Source: Plantago ovata
Lineage: Eukaryota; Streptophyta; Magnoliopsida; Lamiales; Plantaginaceae
Assembly: GCA_028274465.1 (NCBI GenBank)
Contig: CM051455.1
Location: 42,921,129-42,985,128 of the forward strand
Length of the DNA stretch: 64,000 bases
Direction of reading: 5' to 3'
Below, piece after piece: positions 43,247-55,312 of the stretch. The position numbers and the translations under genes are program-made. The notes beneath the pieces were generated by a model that searched no databases, had not been told where the DNA came from, and worked only from the letters and a program-made list of their open reading frames with translations. Numbering within the stretch: the first letter of the stretch is position 1; every line of letters starts with the position of its first letter.

Positions 43247-43946
43247 TAATGTGTAATTAATGTGTCCAAGTGGATTCCTCTTAAACCCTGTTTTATTCGT
43301 CTAATTTTTCTGAATTAAACTAAATTTGGTTTGAATATAGGAACAACTAAATAAATCTAAAATGATTTGAATTGATTTTAGTTTGGACTGGATCTAAAAC
43401 TTAGTTAATGTCTAGTTGACTACTAAGAGCACTAGCAATGGTTGGTTTCAATCTTGGAGTTTATTGCTTTATAAGTCCCAAATAAGCCTATTCCATTTTG
43501 AGTTTACAATGGTTTAGGTTTATTCAGGGCTTTTTCGTGGAACGTGATACATACACACTAACCGCCTAATGCTTTTTTATTTTTAAATTCAAATTTTACA
43601 TTTTTTTATTAATATTGAAGTTTATTTGGGGGGATACATCCCATTTGCATGGGATACATAAATGTAGTCCTAAAAAAGCCCCATTATAGTTTATTTGGGG
43701 ATTAAGCCAACTATTATTGCTAGTGAAAAAAAGTTGGAGTACTATGCTAAGACAATAGCGTTGATGAATGATGACTAATTTGGAGTTTTCTACATTCAAC
43801 ATTATTAAGGCCCCTTTTTCTCTCCTCTGTAGTGGGAGTACAAGGGTAAATAAAATTGAACGGAATAACAAGTTACTTTGTCATGTAGTTCAATATTATT
43901 AACAATTTAAGTACATATAATTTACTTTGTAACGAAATGCTATATT
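43247..43946. other. Intergenic spacer
   Basis: AT-rich with no gene seen. The minus-strand ORF at 43596-43871 shows no domain. Confidence 0.5.
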
Positions 43947-44019
43947 TCCGTTGTAGTCTAGTTGGTCAGGATACTCGGCTCTCACCCGAGAGACCCGGGT
44001 TCAAGTCCCGGCAACGGAA
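43947..44019 (+). tRNA. tRNA-Glu (anticodon CTC)
   Basis: 73-nt cloverleaf. Acceptor stem TCCGTTG pairs with CAACGGA, followed by discriminator A. The D arm has TAGTCTAGTTGGTCA (A box). Anticodon stem CTCGG/CCGAG holds loop CTCTCAC, with anticodon CTC at 43981-43983. The T arm is CCGGG-TTCAAGT-CCCGG (B box GGTTCAAGTCC). A short T run (44023-44027) follows as a pol III terminator. No intron. It is expected to decode GAG codons in cytosolic translation. Confidence 0.96.
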
Positions 44020-45062
44020 TAATTTTTGTACGTCCACTACAATTTATAATCTTGTGAAATTATTCTTCCTGGGACATGTTAAAGTTAAACGATGTTAAAA
44101 TCTTTCACCGGTTAGATTAATTAGTTCCATACTTCCATTTTTAACATAGGCACACAGCATACATAGTACTGTGATAATGTGTTTTTTTAAACTTATATGT
44201 TTTGAAACATATTTATTGCATTAATCAATTTTTAGTTGTTATTTTTTATCTTTCCTTTTCTTTTGTGTGTGGTTCATAGGGTACTCGTGGTTCATATTGA
44301 TCGATCGATACATCAAATTGCTAAATACCTAAAGAAAGGTTCTCCTAAATAAGCAAAACAGTTTAACACTCAAGTGATTAGCTTGTTTGAGATAGCAAAA
44401 TCCAAAGTTAACCGGAACAATTAACGGCGGGTCAAGCAATTAATTTAATAATCCATCATTTTCACTTGCACCGGCCAAATCTTTTGTGATGAACTTTCGT
44501 TGCGACCAGTAACACCCGTTGGATCGGTTCACATCTTCATATATACACGCGTAATTTCCGGATATATTGGAGAACAGTAAGAAGTTACCTACTTACCAAC
44601 CAAGTGAAATCAAATTCGTGTCTCAGTTACTAAAACATACTATAAACGTCGTTTTCACGACCAAATCCAATGGGTGTACTAATTAAATTGAAATCCACAC
44701 GACGCCGACATCGTTCTCATCAGGAGAACTCTTTGCCTTGCTAGATCCTACTTTTCACTATTCTTGACAATTTAGTGTTTTACCAGAATCTTGTAATTTC
44801 CATTTAGTTTCATGTAATTTCTGAACGGATAATATTAGAATCGACGAGACATCATCATCGCTAATTGTTAATGTCCAACTTATAAGTTCGAGTCAAGTTG
44901 AATGTTTTGATATACTAACTGTTTATATATATTGGTATATGACTTGATTAAAAATACCTAAAACTCATTCGTTTTATAATGTTAGTTCATTTATTTATTC
45001 TAATATATCAAAATATATGTTTTTTATTTAACTTCCATGCATAATACTCCTAGTGAACCAAT
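44020..45062. other. Intergenic spacer between the tRNA and a SINE
   Basis: AT-rich, no gene or clear element seen. Confidence 0.5.
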
Positions 45063-45210
45063 GAGGTCTAGCTCAATTGGTTAGACTGAGGTGTCATGAC
45101 ACTAGAGGTCATAGGTTAAATTCTCGTCAACTGCGAGATTATTTATGTTTATTACTAGCTTTGTAATGCTACTTATGAAATTGTAATGGTTCGATTATTA
45201 AAAAGAAATG
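45063..45210 (+). mobile_element. tRNA-derived SINE
   Basis: TGAGGTCTAGCTCAATTGGTTAGAC carries a pol III A box (TAGCTCAATTGG). The B box AGGTTAAATTC follows about 30 bp later. It has a non-tRNA tail and an A-rich end near 45200. The tRNA-like head is too mutated for a cloverleaf, so it is not a functional tRNA. Exact ends are uncertain. Confidence 0.5.
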
Positions 45211-45598
45211 CATTATACTCCTATTGAAGTTTTGTTTGATTCGTCCAAAAATTTGTGAACTGAAATGAACTTAATTAATTTGAATTTAACTTAATATATC
45301 TGAATTGAACTTAAGGTAAAATGAACAGGCCCTGAATGATGATCTGAACTAATTTGAACTGAATTGAATTAACCACACAAATGAAAATAAAAATAGCCTA
45401 ATGAACTCTACCACTTTCTAAAACATATAGCACAAGTCAGCAAATTCCAATTTGTGGGAAACGTCTATATATGAAGGGTATTTTCGACAAATGCCAACTT
45501 TCAATATAAGATAATTAATAAGATTTAAGTTAAAATAAAGGGACCTGAGTCGCATTATCCTATGATTATTTTAACATTTTGTACCGCCATCCCCACTC
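45211..45598. other. Upstream region of galactinol synthase 1
   Basis: AT-rich. Scattered GAATTGAA/TGAACT words occur at 45255-45370. No clear stress-response element was pinned down by eye. Confidence 0.4.
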
Positions 45599-45605
45599 TA
45601 TATAA
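45599..45605 (+). promoter_or_regulatory. TATA box of galactinol synthase 1
   Basis: TATATAA, 179-185 bp before the ATG at 45784, followed by a CA-rich leader typical of a long 5' UTR. Confidence 0.6.
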
Positions 45606-45783
45606 GTGCATGATACTTGCACCATAAATCCACAACAAAGCAAACAACACAAACTACAAAACTACAAACACTTCTCCCACACACAAAAACAAACTTCAAA
45701 GTTCAAAGTTCCTCTTCAGTTACAAATTAACTACTTTCTTAAAATTTTTTACACAAATCAAAACAACAAAACTACCAAAAAAA

Positions 45784-47259
45784 ATGGCGCCACAAATTAT
45801 GAATGGTCCCCTCAACCGTGCCGCTTCTGGTCTGGCCAAAGCTGGCAGCCTGCGAAGCCGTGCTTATGTCACGTTCTTGGCTGGAAATGGGGACTACGTG
45901 AAGGGAGTGATAGGACTGGCAAAAGGGTTGAGAAAGGTCGAGAGTGTCTACCCGCTCGTGGTGGCCGTTCTGCCTGATGTGCCGGCTGATCACCGCAGTA
46001 TGCTGGTGGAGCAAGGGTGCATTGTTAGAGAAATCGAGCCCGTTTACCCGCCGGAGAACCAGACGCAGTTTGCTATGGCTTATTATGTCATTAACTACTC
46101 CAAGCTAAGGATATGGGAGGTAAATTCATGTTGCATACGTCATTTTTAGCTCTTTATTTCTATGATGTTCTTAAAATCGTGGTTTGAAATCTCATCGAAA
46201 CTGACATATAGATACCGAATTACTTCTATGATTAAGTTGGCATGGACTTTCGAGTTTCAACACTGTATAACACTTAATTCGAACCATATTACTCTAGATA
46301 TAGTGTTTTCATGAATCCGATACATATTTTGAAACCAAGATTTTGCTCCATGTTTGCGAATATACGGATATTTCATGGATTGGCTACATATTCTATAGTG
46401 TTCTTAAAAGTTAAGGATTCAATACACTAATTAATCTAAATATGTTTTACTTATTGATTGTTATTGTTATGCAGTTTGTGGAGTATAGCAAGATGATATA
46501 CTTGGATGGAGACATCCAAGTCTATGAGAACATAGATCACCTATTTGACTTGCCAGATGGACATTTCTATGCTGTGATGGACTGCTTTTGTGAGAAGACT
46601 TGGAGCCATACACCACAGTACCAAATTGGGTATTGTCAACAGTGCCCAAACAAGGTCAAGTGGCCCAAGGAGTTCGGCCCAAAGCCTGCTCTTTACTTCA
46701 ACGCTGGCTTTTTTGTCTATGAGCCCAGTCTCCCAACCTACCATGACCTTCTGCAGACGGTCAAAACCACTCCTCCAACTCCCTTTGCTGAGCAGGTAAG
46801 AAAAATTGTTGTTGAAATCGAAGTCGGACCGGTAACTCTAACCGGGTTCAACGGGTTGGTTGTAAGTATGCCTACTAAATTTTTGTGCTTGAAATTTTAT
46901 TTCAGGATTTCTTGAACATGTTCTTCAAGGACATCTACAAGCCAATTCCAAACATGTACAACTTGGTACTAGCCATGTTGTGGCGCCATCCCGAAAACGT
47001 TAACCTAGACGCAGTGAAGGTGGTGCACTATTGTGCAGCAGGGTCGAAGCCGTGGAGGTACACTGGCAAAGAGGAGAACATGGACAGAGAAGACATCAAG
47101 ATGCTAGTGAAGAAATGGTGGGACATTTACGAGGACGAGTCACTCGACTATAAGAACAGCGTTAACATTACCGGTCCAATGGTCGAACCAGCCGGATTGG
47201 CGGCTGTGCGGACCAACTCTGGGGTCGTTCACATAATCGCGGCCCCTTCTGCTGCTTAG
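45784..47259 (+). CDS. GolS: Galactinol synthase 1
   Basis: Three exons with clean GT/AG sites and phase 0 throughout: 45784-46119, 46475-46795 and 46906-47259 (TAG), giving 336 aa. The enzyme (GT8 family) transfers galactose from UDP-galactose to myo-inositol, making galactinol, the first committed step to raffinose-family oligosaccharides in the cytosol. Visible signatures are AYVTFLAGNGDYVKGVIGLAKGL at the N-terminus (shown in part), the metal-binding DGD in YLDGDIQVYENIDHLFDLP, NAGFFVYEPS, the VVHYCAAGSKPWRYTGKE motif and the hallmark C-terminal APSAA. Start: the first ATG after the leader and matches the family. These genes are usually induced by drought, cold or heat, but no specific element was proven here. 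A second, divergent copy lies at 50960-53756. Confidence 0.96.
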
Positions 47260-47407
47260 CCGGATGCTTAATCTTCCAGTTTTTTAAGGAAGATATGATA
47301 CTACTAGTATGTATGTGATTCGGTTGATTAGAATATTCTGATTTCTGAATTTGTAATATATACTTTGGTTTTTTTTGTATTTTTGCTTGGAGAACGAGTT
47401 TTATAAT
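47260..47407. other. 3' flank of galactinol synthase 1
   Basis: Probable 3' UTR. GGAGAAC (about 47390) and GTTCTCC (about 47408) can pair as a 7-bp hairpin. Confidence 0.45.
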
Positions 47408-47680
47408 GTTCTCCATGGGTGATTATATAAGTCTACTGTGATAATTAAAAGTGTACCTAGGCTGTAAATGTTTTACAGATGTGTGAGAATACATTTAATT
47501 TGAATATGCATCATATGTAGGTGTAACACAAATGGAGATTGATGATTGAACTATTCTATGAGTGTTCACAGTTCATACAAGCCTTGGCTTAACATGAACA
47601 AAATCTGAGAAATGCAAGTACAAATAAAAGAAAACCATTTCATTTAGCATACATTGTCCATCAAATTACAACAAGGCCAG
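47408..47680 (+). repeat. Direct repeat, left copy (about 270 bp)
   Basis: GTTCTCCATGGG...GGCTGTAAATGTTTTACAG...CACAAATGGAGATTGATGATT...TTACAACAAGGCCAG. The same order recurs in the same orientation at 50645-50905, with indels. The pair brackets the HSP70 pseudogene. Confidence 0.8.
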
Positions 47681-47819
47681 AATCCAGATTGTTACAAGGT
47701 AATGTTAGTGGTACCAATTTCTTTGAATGTGATTGAAGATCAAATAATTCACTACGAGTAGTTTTTAATTATTGCCATAACCCATAATAAATTACCTATA
47801 CCTTGTAACCATCTGGATT

Positions 47820-47870
47820 AACTCGATCACATTCTCTGTTTTAATTAACTCGATCACATTCTCTGTGTTA
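47820..47870 (+). repeat. 30-bp tandem duplication before the HSP70 pseudogene
   Basis: TTAACTCGATCACATTCTCTG is repeated twice head to tail immediately before the first HSP70 codons, exactly where a start codon would be expected. Confidence 0.7.
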
Positions 47871-47871
47871 A

Positions 47872-50157
47872 TTACGAGCCCTGGAAATAGTGATCAAGAA
47901 GCTGGACCTGCAATTGGGATTGACTTGGGGACGACGTACTCATGTGTTGGAGTTTGGAAGGATGGTCGCGTTGAGATCATTGCCAATGATCAGGGTAACC
48001 GTACGACACCCTCTTATGTTGCGTTCACTGAAACGGAGCGTCTGATTGGTGATGGTGCTAAGAACCAGGCCGCTGCAAACCCTGTCAACACTGTCTTTGG
48101 TGAATTTACCATTTTCTTTTCCTTTCAAATGGTTCTGTTTTCTCTAATTTTGTCTTGTTACATTTGTTCTTTAATGTAACTTCGGAGAAGTTTTTTGCCT
48201 TTATCAAATGTGAAAAAAAGAAAGAAATGTGCATATTTTTTCTATTGAAGGAGTAAAATTTCATAGGCTTGTTTAGGTGTTAGATTCAATCTTCAGGCGA
48301 AGAAAGACACCGAAAAATCATGAACTTGGCAAGATCTAGTCTATAGCTTCAACCTTTAATGTGTATAGTTCTAAACATTTAAAAGTATTCTTTGGTAAAG
48401 TCCTGAAGTCCGTGGAATTGCATTGTTTGATACTGTTCTACTTTTTATTTCTGTTACTGTAAATTAATTTGATTGTTTTGGTGTCATATGGATTTATGAT
48501 ATAACAGATGCAGAGAGATTGATAGGCCGTAAGTTCAGTGACATCAATCTATGGCCTTTCAAGGTCATTTCAGGGCCTGCTGATGACAAGCCGATGATAG
48601 CTGTATCTTACAAAGGCGAGGAGAAGCATTTCTCTGCTGTGGAAATCTCTTCCCTGGTTTTGATCAAGATGAAGGAGACTGCTGAGGCATATCTCGGTAC
48701 TGCAGTTAAAAATGCTGTTGTAACTGTGCCGGCATATTTCAATGATTCTCAGCGCAAAGCTACTTTGGATGCTGGACTGATTGCTGGTCTTAATATCATG
48801 CGGATCATTAATGAACCAACGACTGCAACTATTGCTTATGGATTGGGCAAATCTCCTAGTGACAGAGCAAAGAATGTGCTTATATTTGATCTTGGTGGAG
48901 GTACATTCGATGTCTCATTGTTGTCAGTTGCTGGAGACATATTCGAAGTGAAGGCAGTATGTGGGGATACTCATTTAGGAGGGCAGGATTTTGACAATCG
49001 GGTTGTGAAACACTTTGTTAAGGAGTTCAAGAGTAAGCATAATAAAGACATTAGTGAAAATCCAAAAGCATTGAGGCGATTGAGAACGGCTTGTGAGAGG
49101 GCAAAGAGGACACTTTCATCGACTACACAAGCCACAGTTGAGATTGACTCCTTAGATGATGATTTTTATTCAACCCTGACACGAGCGAAATTCTCAGAAC
49201 TTAACATGTATCTGTTCCAGAAGTGTTTAGAGCTGGTTGAGAAGTGTTTGACCGATGCAAAGATGAAAAAAGGGCAGCGTTGACGAGGTCGTTCTTGTTG
49301 GTGGGTCAAGTCGGATTCCTACTGTTCAACAACTATTGCAGGAGTTCTTCAATGGGAAAGAGCTTGTGAAGAGTATTAATCCTGATGAAGCTGTTGCTTA
49401 TGGAGCTTCGATGCAAGCAGCAATCTCTAGTGGTCAAGGAAATGAGAGAGTGTGAAAGCTTGTACTCATGGATGTTACTCCACTGTCCCTTGGTGTTCGT
49501 GTACAATGGGATAAGATGTATGTTGTAGTTCCAAGAAACACAACAATCCCTACGAGAAAGGAGGTGTGCGGTTTTACAACTGGTGGTGATAATTGGACTT
49601 CTGTGAGGATTGATGTTTATGAAGGTGAAAGAGCAAGCACGGCAGACAACAATTTACTTGGTAGTTTCCGTCTGTCTGGAATACCTGCAGCCCCAATGGG
49701 TGTTTCCAAGTTTAAAAGTTGTTTTGACATTGATGTGAATGGTAGCTTAATCGTCTCTGCTGAGGATATGACAACGGGGAAGACTAATAAAATATTGATC
49801 ACCAATGAGAATCGTTTGTCAAAAGAAGAAATTGATAGAATGATTAGAGATGCTGATAAGTACAAAGCAGAGGATGAGGAGTTCAGGAGGAGATCGCATG
49901 CTAGGACAGCTTTGGAGGATTTTGCATACAACATGAGGAATGCGGTTAAGTACGAGAAGAATGCTTCTAAGTTTCCGTTGGCTGACAAGAGGAAAGTCAA
50001 CCGTTTATTTGAGTCGACAACTAAATGGTTGAGTGAGAATCAACACGTTGAGGCTCATGTATGTGAGAATAAGAAAAAGGAGCTCGGGGCTATATGGAAT
50101 CCAATTCTTGACAGGATGCATCAGCGTGCAGATAGTGGTTCCAACTCTGGCTCTTGA
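47872..50157 (+). pseudogene. Cytosolic HSP70 pseudogene
   Basis: Related to cytosolic HSC70 chaperones. Exon 1 (to 48099) carries [14 protein letters not shown] and [14 protein letters not shown]. The intron is 48100-48507. Exon 2 begins with [11 protein letters not shown] and contains [37 protein letters not shown] and the substrate-domain DVTPLSLGV. Defects: no ATG is in frame between the upstream stop (47778-47780) and exon 1; a one-base insertion sits in an A-run near 49264-49272; an in-frame TGA is at 49453-49455; about six residues are lost before NLWPF; and the EEVD C-terminal tail is absent (the frame ends SGSNSGS). Intron retention argues for DNA duplication, not a processed copy. 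It lies between 270-bp direct repeats. Confidence 0.88.
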
Positions 50158-50644
50158 GACTGAGAATGTTTGGACAGGTTCAAGTGTTTTGGTATGACTT
50201 TATGGGCTGATAGGTACTTCGTTTCTAGTTTCATTGAGCTAGTAACTGTCTCTTGCATTTTAGACACCCCCAATGGCCCAATTAGTTCTGGCGCTTTAAG
50301 ATTCTTAGTCATATTACCTATTAAAATTTCTGACTTTTCATCAGGGATGAACTCTTTTGTTGGGTCAAAGTTTTCAAATGGAATAGTTGTTCTGAATTCT
50401 GAGTTGATGTGAAATCCGAAGCTGAAATACTTCGACTCACGGTCTGAGATAATCTTGTTTAATTATGATGTTTTTCTAATTTACTGGTCCTATACAGCCT
50501 TCTGTTTCTGTGCGTTTTGTGTATTTTTTGTGTCCTCGTGAGTAGTTTTAGGAGGCGTTTTGGTTGATTTCTTCGAGTTAAAATGTGGTTGTTCCAAGAT
50601 AAGTGAAGGATTTAATCTAAAGCATTGATCTGGCACTATATAAG
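50158..50644. other. 3' flank of the HSP70 pseudogene
   Basis: No gene seen. Probably the former 3' UTR and spacer. Confidence 0.4.
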
Positions 50645-50905
50645 GTTCTCCATGGGTAAGGGTACTGTGATATTGTACTTGGGCTGTAAATGTTTTACAG
50701 ATGTGTGAGAATACATTTGCAGGTGTAACACAAATGGAGATTGATGATTCAACTAAGTGTTCACAGTTCATACAAGTATTGGCTCAACATGAACAAAATC
50801 TGAGAAATGCAAGTACAAATAAAAGAAAAACCATTTCATATAGCATATATATAATTATGATACACTGACACAGAAACATTGTCCATCATATTACAACAAG
50901 GCCAG
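50645..50905 (+). repeat. Direct repeat, right copy (about 260 bp)
   Basis: Matches 47408-47680. Its right end overlaps the probable 3' UTR of galactinol synthase 2 (minus strand), which suggests the left copy was duplicated from here. Confidence 0.8.
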
Positions 50906-50959
50906 ATGGTTATTTACTAGGCGGTAATGCGACATCTGGTTTCATACAACACAAGCAGC

Positions 50960-53756
50960 TTACACTGTTGCCATGGGAGCAGCAGCTCTGTATTGAGCCA
51001 TCACCTCTGGTTTTGAAATGGTTGTAACCAATTTCCCACTTTCCACAGCACTAGAAGAACTATTTGATATACGAGTCCGTTTAAAATCCAAACTCTCATC
51101 ATTATAGATATCCCACCATCTTTTCACCAGCATCTTCATATCAGCTCGATCCATGTACTCTTCTTTTCCCGTATACTTCCAAGGTTTCGACCCTGTTACA
51201 CAGTAGTGTACCACTTTTGCCCCGTTAAGATCAGCCCACTGTGGGTGGCGCCACAACATTGCAACCAAGAGGTTGTAGGCCGGTGGCAGTGGCTTCGAAA
51301 TGTCTCTAAAGTACATGTTTAGAAAGTCCTGCATCCATTATAAGCCATTCATGATTCATGTCCCGTATGCATTATCAATAAATTCAACATCAAAATACAC
51401 TTTTCCTATTCTACAAAACTCCTTCACTCCCCTGGAATTAATTTTATGGCATAAAATTCCCTGTTTTAAATCCCATTCTTGCAGAATTTGGAATGTGAGC
51501 AAAAATGATATCTGATCTGGTGAAAAGTTCATGGGTATTCATGCATTTTCCTTATTTGGTCCAAATTCCAATAGAATTGTAAACTTGACCCTGAATTGGG
51601 AATTCCGTAAAGACAAAACGGAAAGAGCAATCCCCATGCGTTAAGTTCTCAATTATCCTGCAAGAATACAGGGAGGTTGGGCATAATACACAACCTCACT
51701 CTTGCATATTTCTAAAAACAGGAATTGCCTTACACTATGAAAAATTAAGATTTTGTCAATTAAGTTAAGAATTTGGTGTTTGTTTGTGCAAATATACAAA
51801 TTTTTTGCAACTGTGCAACATGTAATGTGGAATAGTGGATCAAAGCTTCTTAATGAAATGATATGCACATATGCAACACAAAATTGCTTGCAAGATGAAA
51901 CATTATAAGGCTTAAGCTCAATACCAGGAGTTGAATGAATTGCTACCTGCTCAGCAAATGGGGTCGGAGGAGTGACCTTGAACGTATCCAGCAGATCATT
52001 GTACGTCTCGAGACATGGCTCAAACATAAACATGCCACCGTTGAAGTAGAAAGGCGGCTCCTGACCAAGCTCCTTTGGCCACATAAGCTTCTTGTCGCAT
52101 GGCTGACCGTGCATCTCACATAGGCAATCCACCACGCCATAGAAGTGACCACCAGGCAGATCAAACAGATGGTCTATGTTGTCAAACACTTGAATGTCTG
52201 CATCCAGGTATATAAGTTTGTTGTACTCCACAAACTACAGATCAAAACAGAACACATCAAATTCGACTTACAAGAAACAGTGTCCTAACTTTAACCGATT
52301 AACCAGTAAACTAGCTGATACTGGAACTGTAACTCACTGTAGTAAAATGGCTACCAATTTCGCGAATACAATCTATCAATAACAGAACAAAAATCCGCAT
52401 AATGAACTAATTAGCAGCAGGGATTAAAACATGAGCATCAAATTCAAATCTAACATGCAATCTTGAGAAGTTCATATCTCATACACATAACATGATTTCT
52501 TGAGAATCCATAAACTGAACAATGATAATTGTAACCAGAATTTCATTATGATTTCAATATACAAAAACCCAACACTGACAAATTCTGAAGGGAAGAGTAA
52601 CAACAGGCAAAACTCATAATTATCCCTACATAGAATTAATTAAATCCCTAAATAAGCAACAATATATGGACAAATTACGACAAGGAAATGCGAAACCAAG
52701 AACAACTGGTTCGGTTATTGAAAAAAAGATCGATTATTTGTTGATTGAAAACATAGTAAACTGAAGATCAAATGATTAGCAAAGCTGAAGAAAAAACCCT
52801 AGAATTAAAATTCTTCAATTTGGGACTATTTCAATTGCATAAAGTCCTCAATTGTTTGATATTTCGCAGATGACCCATATATTTTGAGTTATTACAAGTC
52901 CGTTGTTTGTGCAAATATGCTGCGCAAAAAGGGTGACTTCTACCGAACTAGTAGTGGTTGCGCACCGGAGTATAAATATGATGTGCGCATGTAGTAAAAA
53001 ACTAAATCGAGTTAACTGGATCATTTGCGAAATTCAGTGCGCAAAAAGTATAAAATTTAATTTTTTAAGAACAACAAAATTTGGTTACATGTTCGGTGCA
53101 CATTTTAAATATATATTTTAACTTTATACGGTTATAACTACGTATGTTTCCAACAACGTGTTCAACACGTGTTATGCCAAGTAAGTTGATGAATAAAACG
53201 TAAGCAACACGATAACCATAATAAAACTGAAGTTAAATGACATGAACTCACCCGTTTAATTCATTCTTCACAGTAGCTTAGATTCACTCCATCAGTAGAA
53301 CTTAAGATTTGCATAACATGCATAACAGGATAAACAAAATCTTGATGGTGTAAAACAAAACTAGCGCAAACTATAATTAAGTTTCTTTCGCATTCTTTCA
53401 AGTAAAAACTAACAAGTTAACATATAGAATTAATTTAGTTAATAATTAATTACCTCCCAAAGCCGAAGCTTACAGTAATTGAGAGCGAAGTATGCCCTGA
53501 CATACGTACTCTCCCCTGAAGTAGCCACCGGAACAACCTGCTCGATTTCGCGGATGAGACACCCTTGATCCACCAGTGCACGGCGGTGCTCCGCTGGCAC
53601 ATCAGCCAAAACCGCAACAACGAGCGGAAACTGAGCATTGACCTTCCTTAGACCCTTAGCCAAGCCAATGACCCCTTCGACATAGTCTCCATCACCTGCC
53701 AAGAACGTCACATAGGCATTTCTAGGCACGTTTCCATTTCTTGAACCTCTAGCCAT
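50960..53756 (-). CDS. GolS: Galactinol synthase 2
   Basis: Three exons on the minus strand, phase 0: 53756-53454, 52234-51947 and 51328-50960 (stop), giving 319 aa. Intron 1 is 1219 bp and intron 2 is 618 bp, both much larger than in copy 1. GT8 signatures: AYVTFLAGDGDYVEGVIGLA, DAD in YLDADIQVFDNIDHLFDLP, NGGMFMFEP, and VVHYCVTGSKPWKYTGKEE (shown in part). It differs from copy 1 in two ways. About 11 residues are absent from the cysteine-rich loop after VDCLCE. The C-terminus ends RAAAPMATV, without the usual APSAA. It should still make galactinol from UDP-galactose and myo-inositol; divergence suggests an old duplication or a separate subclade. Confidence 0.94.
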
Positions 53757-54318
53757 ATTCCTTTTTTTTCCTTTGTAAACAACTCTTTCTTATAGTTCTT
53801 ATCTTTAACAATGCATTAAGAACAAGGATGAAAGTTTTGAAGTGTTTGCTTTTGTTGAGCTAGGTAGTGTGCAATATATAGAGGCTTGAAGATGGGAGCT
53901 ACGTGGAAGGAATGAACTACGTGGTGAAAATTTAGCTTAAATTTTATCTAAACAAATTGTTGGCAGCATTCATATACAATATACATCTATCCTTTAGACG
54001 TAAATTGCTAAAACTAACTTGCTTATGTGTATATTGCACAAGAAGTACATCATTTTCGGTGCATTTCGAACTACATACCTCACTTTGAGAATAATTTGCA
54101 CGGACCCTGTTTTGTTTTGCCATTATAAACCGGAATATTCCTTCGTTTTGAGATATATTTGCACGGAGCCCCTTTCAACAAAACGGTTTTTGTCCACCTG
54201 TATGCTGCAAGTTGTAACGACGTTAGTTTGAACGTATTAAGTAGCTCCATACAAGTCCTTGCAAATTGCAATAAGCCCCGATCTAAAATGTGTTTGTAGC
54301 TTGAAACCGGAAAATTAA
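53757..54318. other. Upstream region of galactinol synthase 2
   Basis: A minus-strand TATA-type motif (CTATATATTG) lies at about 53872-53881, about 115-125 bp before the ATG. Beyond 54080 there are GCACGGACCCTG / GCACGGAGCCCC repeats suggestive of transposon debris. The small ORFs here are not supported. Confidence 0.45.
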
Positions 54319-55232
54319 ATATGTTAGCGGTGTTGTCGAGCCTTTAGCGTTCTTTTATGTCAGGAGTGACCTCGGACGGCAAGTAAGTTTTCGATATGGA
54401 CAAACTTCCATCTAAATCTAAAATCTGCCATTCCAAACCCGACACCTAAAAAGCTAAACGTTCTACACATGCCACGTAATAACTAGATTTTTTCAGCGGT
54501 TTGTGATAGTGATGGGCCAAAATCACATATCTATCATTAATGGAGATATAATATTTTTCATGTTAATAGGAACAAATTCTTAGGGTTTATGGTAGTGGAG
54601 TGTATATGAATGGTGTTTCTTGAACTAGAGAGCTTCCAGCAGGGAGCCTTTTTCTCTTTAAATTGTAGTGAACAGAGTGGTTATCGTCCTCATGCATGTC
54701 ATATAGTTTGGTAGTGTGAATGGGAGTGGTGGAAAAAATAAGTAGTGGGATTCGATAGAATTTCAATTCTCCAACAAGTTCGAATTATTGATATTAAAGA
54801 GGTGTAAAATATTTATTTATATTAAATTCGTCTAACACTCGTGTGTTCATTTCAATCTTTTTGGGGGAAGCCCAATGAATGGAGAATTTAATAGTGAACA
54901 GATGTGTATGATGAAATTTGATCCATAGACCTGGCTCTGCCAAGGTCCTTAAGTGACATAAAAGCTCAGATTACAATATGACATAAAATCTATCTATAGC
55001 TTATTTCAGATCTAAATCTAAAATATATCTCACTAATTAATAGGGACTTTTGGGACAGTTGAAATCCTACATGTTATCTGAGATAGATATTTCAGATTTA
55101 TGTCACTAGAGCTTTTTTTGCAGAAATTTTAGATTTAGATGGAAGTTTGTCCATATCGAAAACTTACTTGCCGTCCAAGGTCACTCCTGACATAAAAGAA
55201 CGCTAAAGGCTCGACAACACCGCTAACATAAA
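54319..55232. mobile_element. TIR/foldback element (914 bp)
   Basis: Inverted termini of about 108 bp: TGTTAGCGGTGTTGTCGAGC...TCCATCTAAATCTAAAAT at 54319-54428 is the near-perfect complement of 55124-55232. It is flanked by TA on both sides. No transposase ORF. Superfamily unclear. Confidence 0.75.
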
Positions 55233-55312
55233 ATCTCTTCCAAGGTCTTATAAGATGAAATAATCTATCTCAGATGATATGATAGGATTTCAACTGTCCC
55301 AAAAGCTCTGTC
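55046..55312. repeat. Second inverted repeat overlapping the foldback element
   Basis: TTTTGGGACAGTTGAAATCCTA...ATCTGAGATAGAT at 55051-55090 is the complement of 55260-55306. The right TIR of the 914-bp element lies in the loop, so the two inverted pairs are interlocked. Confidence 0.65.

Noticed and set aside
45063-45140. Second tRNA gene
   Set aside because: A and B boxes are present but no acceptor or T-stem pairing; fits a SINE head.
47865-47867. GTG as start codon of the HSP70 reading frame
   Set aside because: GTG is not a normal nuclear start in plants; the frame lacks an ATG and the gene has other lesions.
54080-54271. Minus-strand 63-aa ORF upstream of galactinol synthase 2
   Set aside because: Lies in transposon-like repeated GCACGGA(C/G)CCC sequence with no family resemblance.
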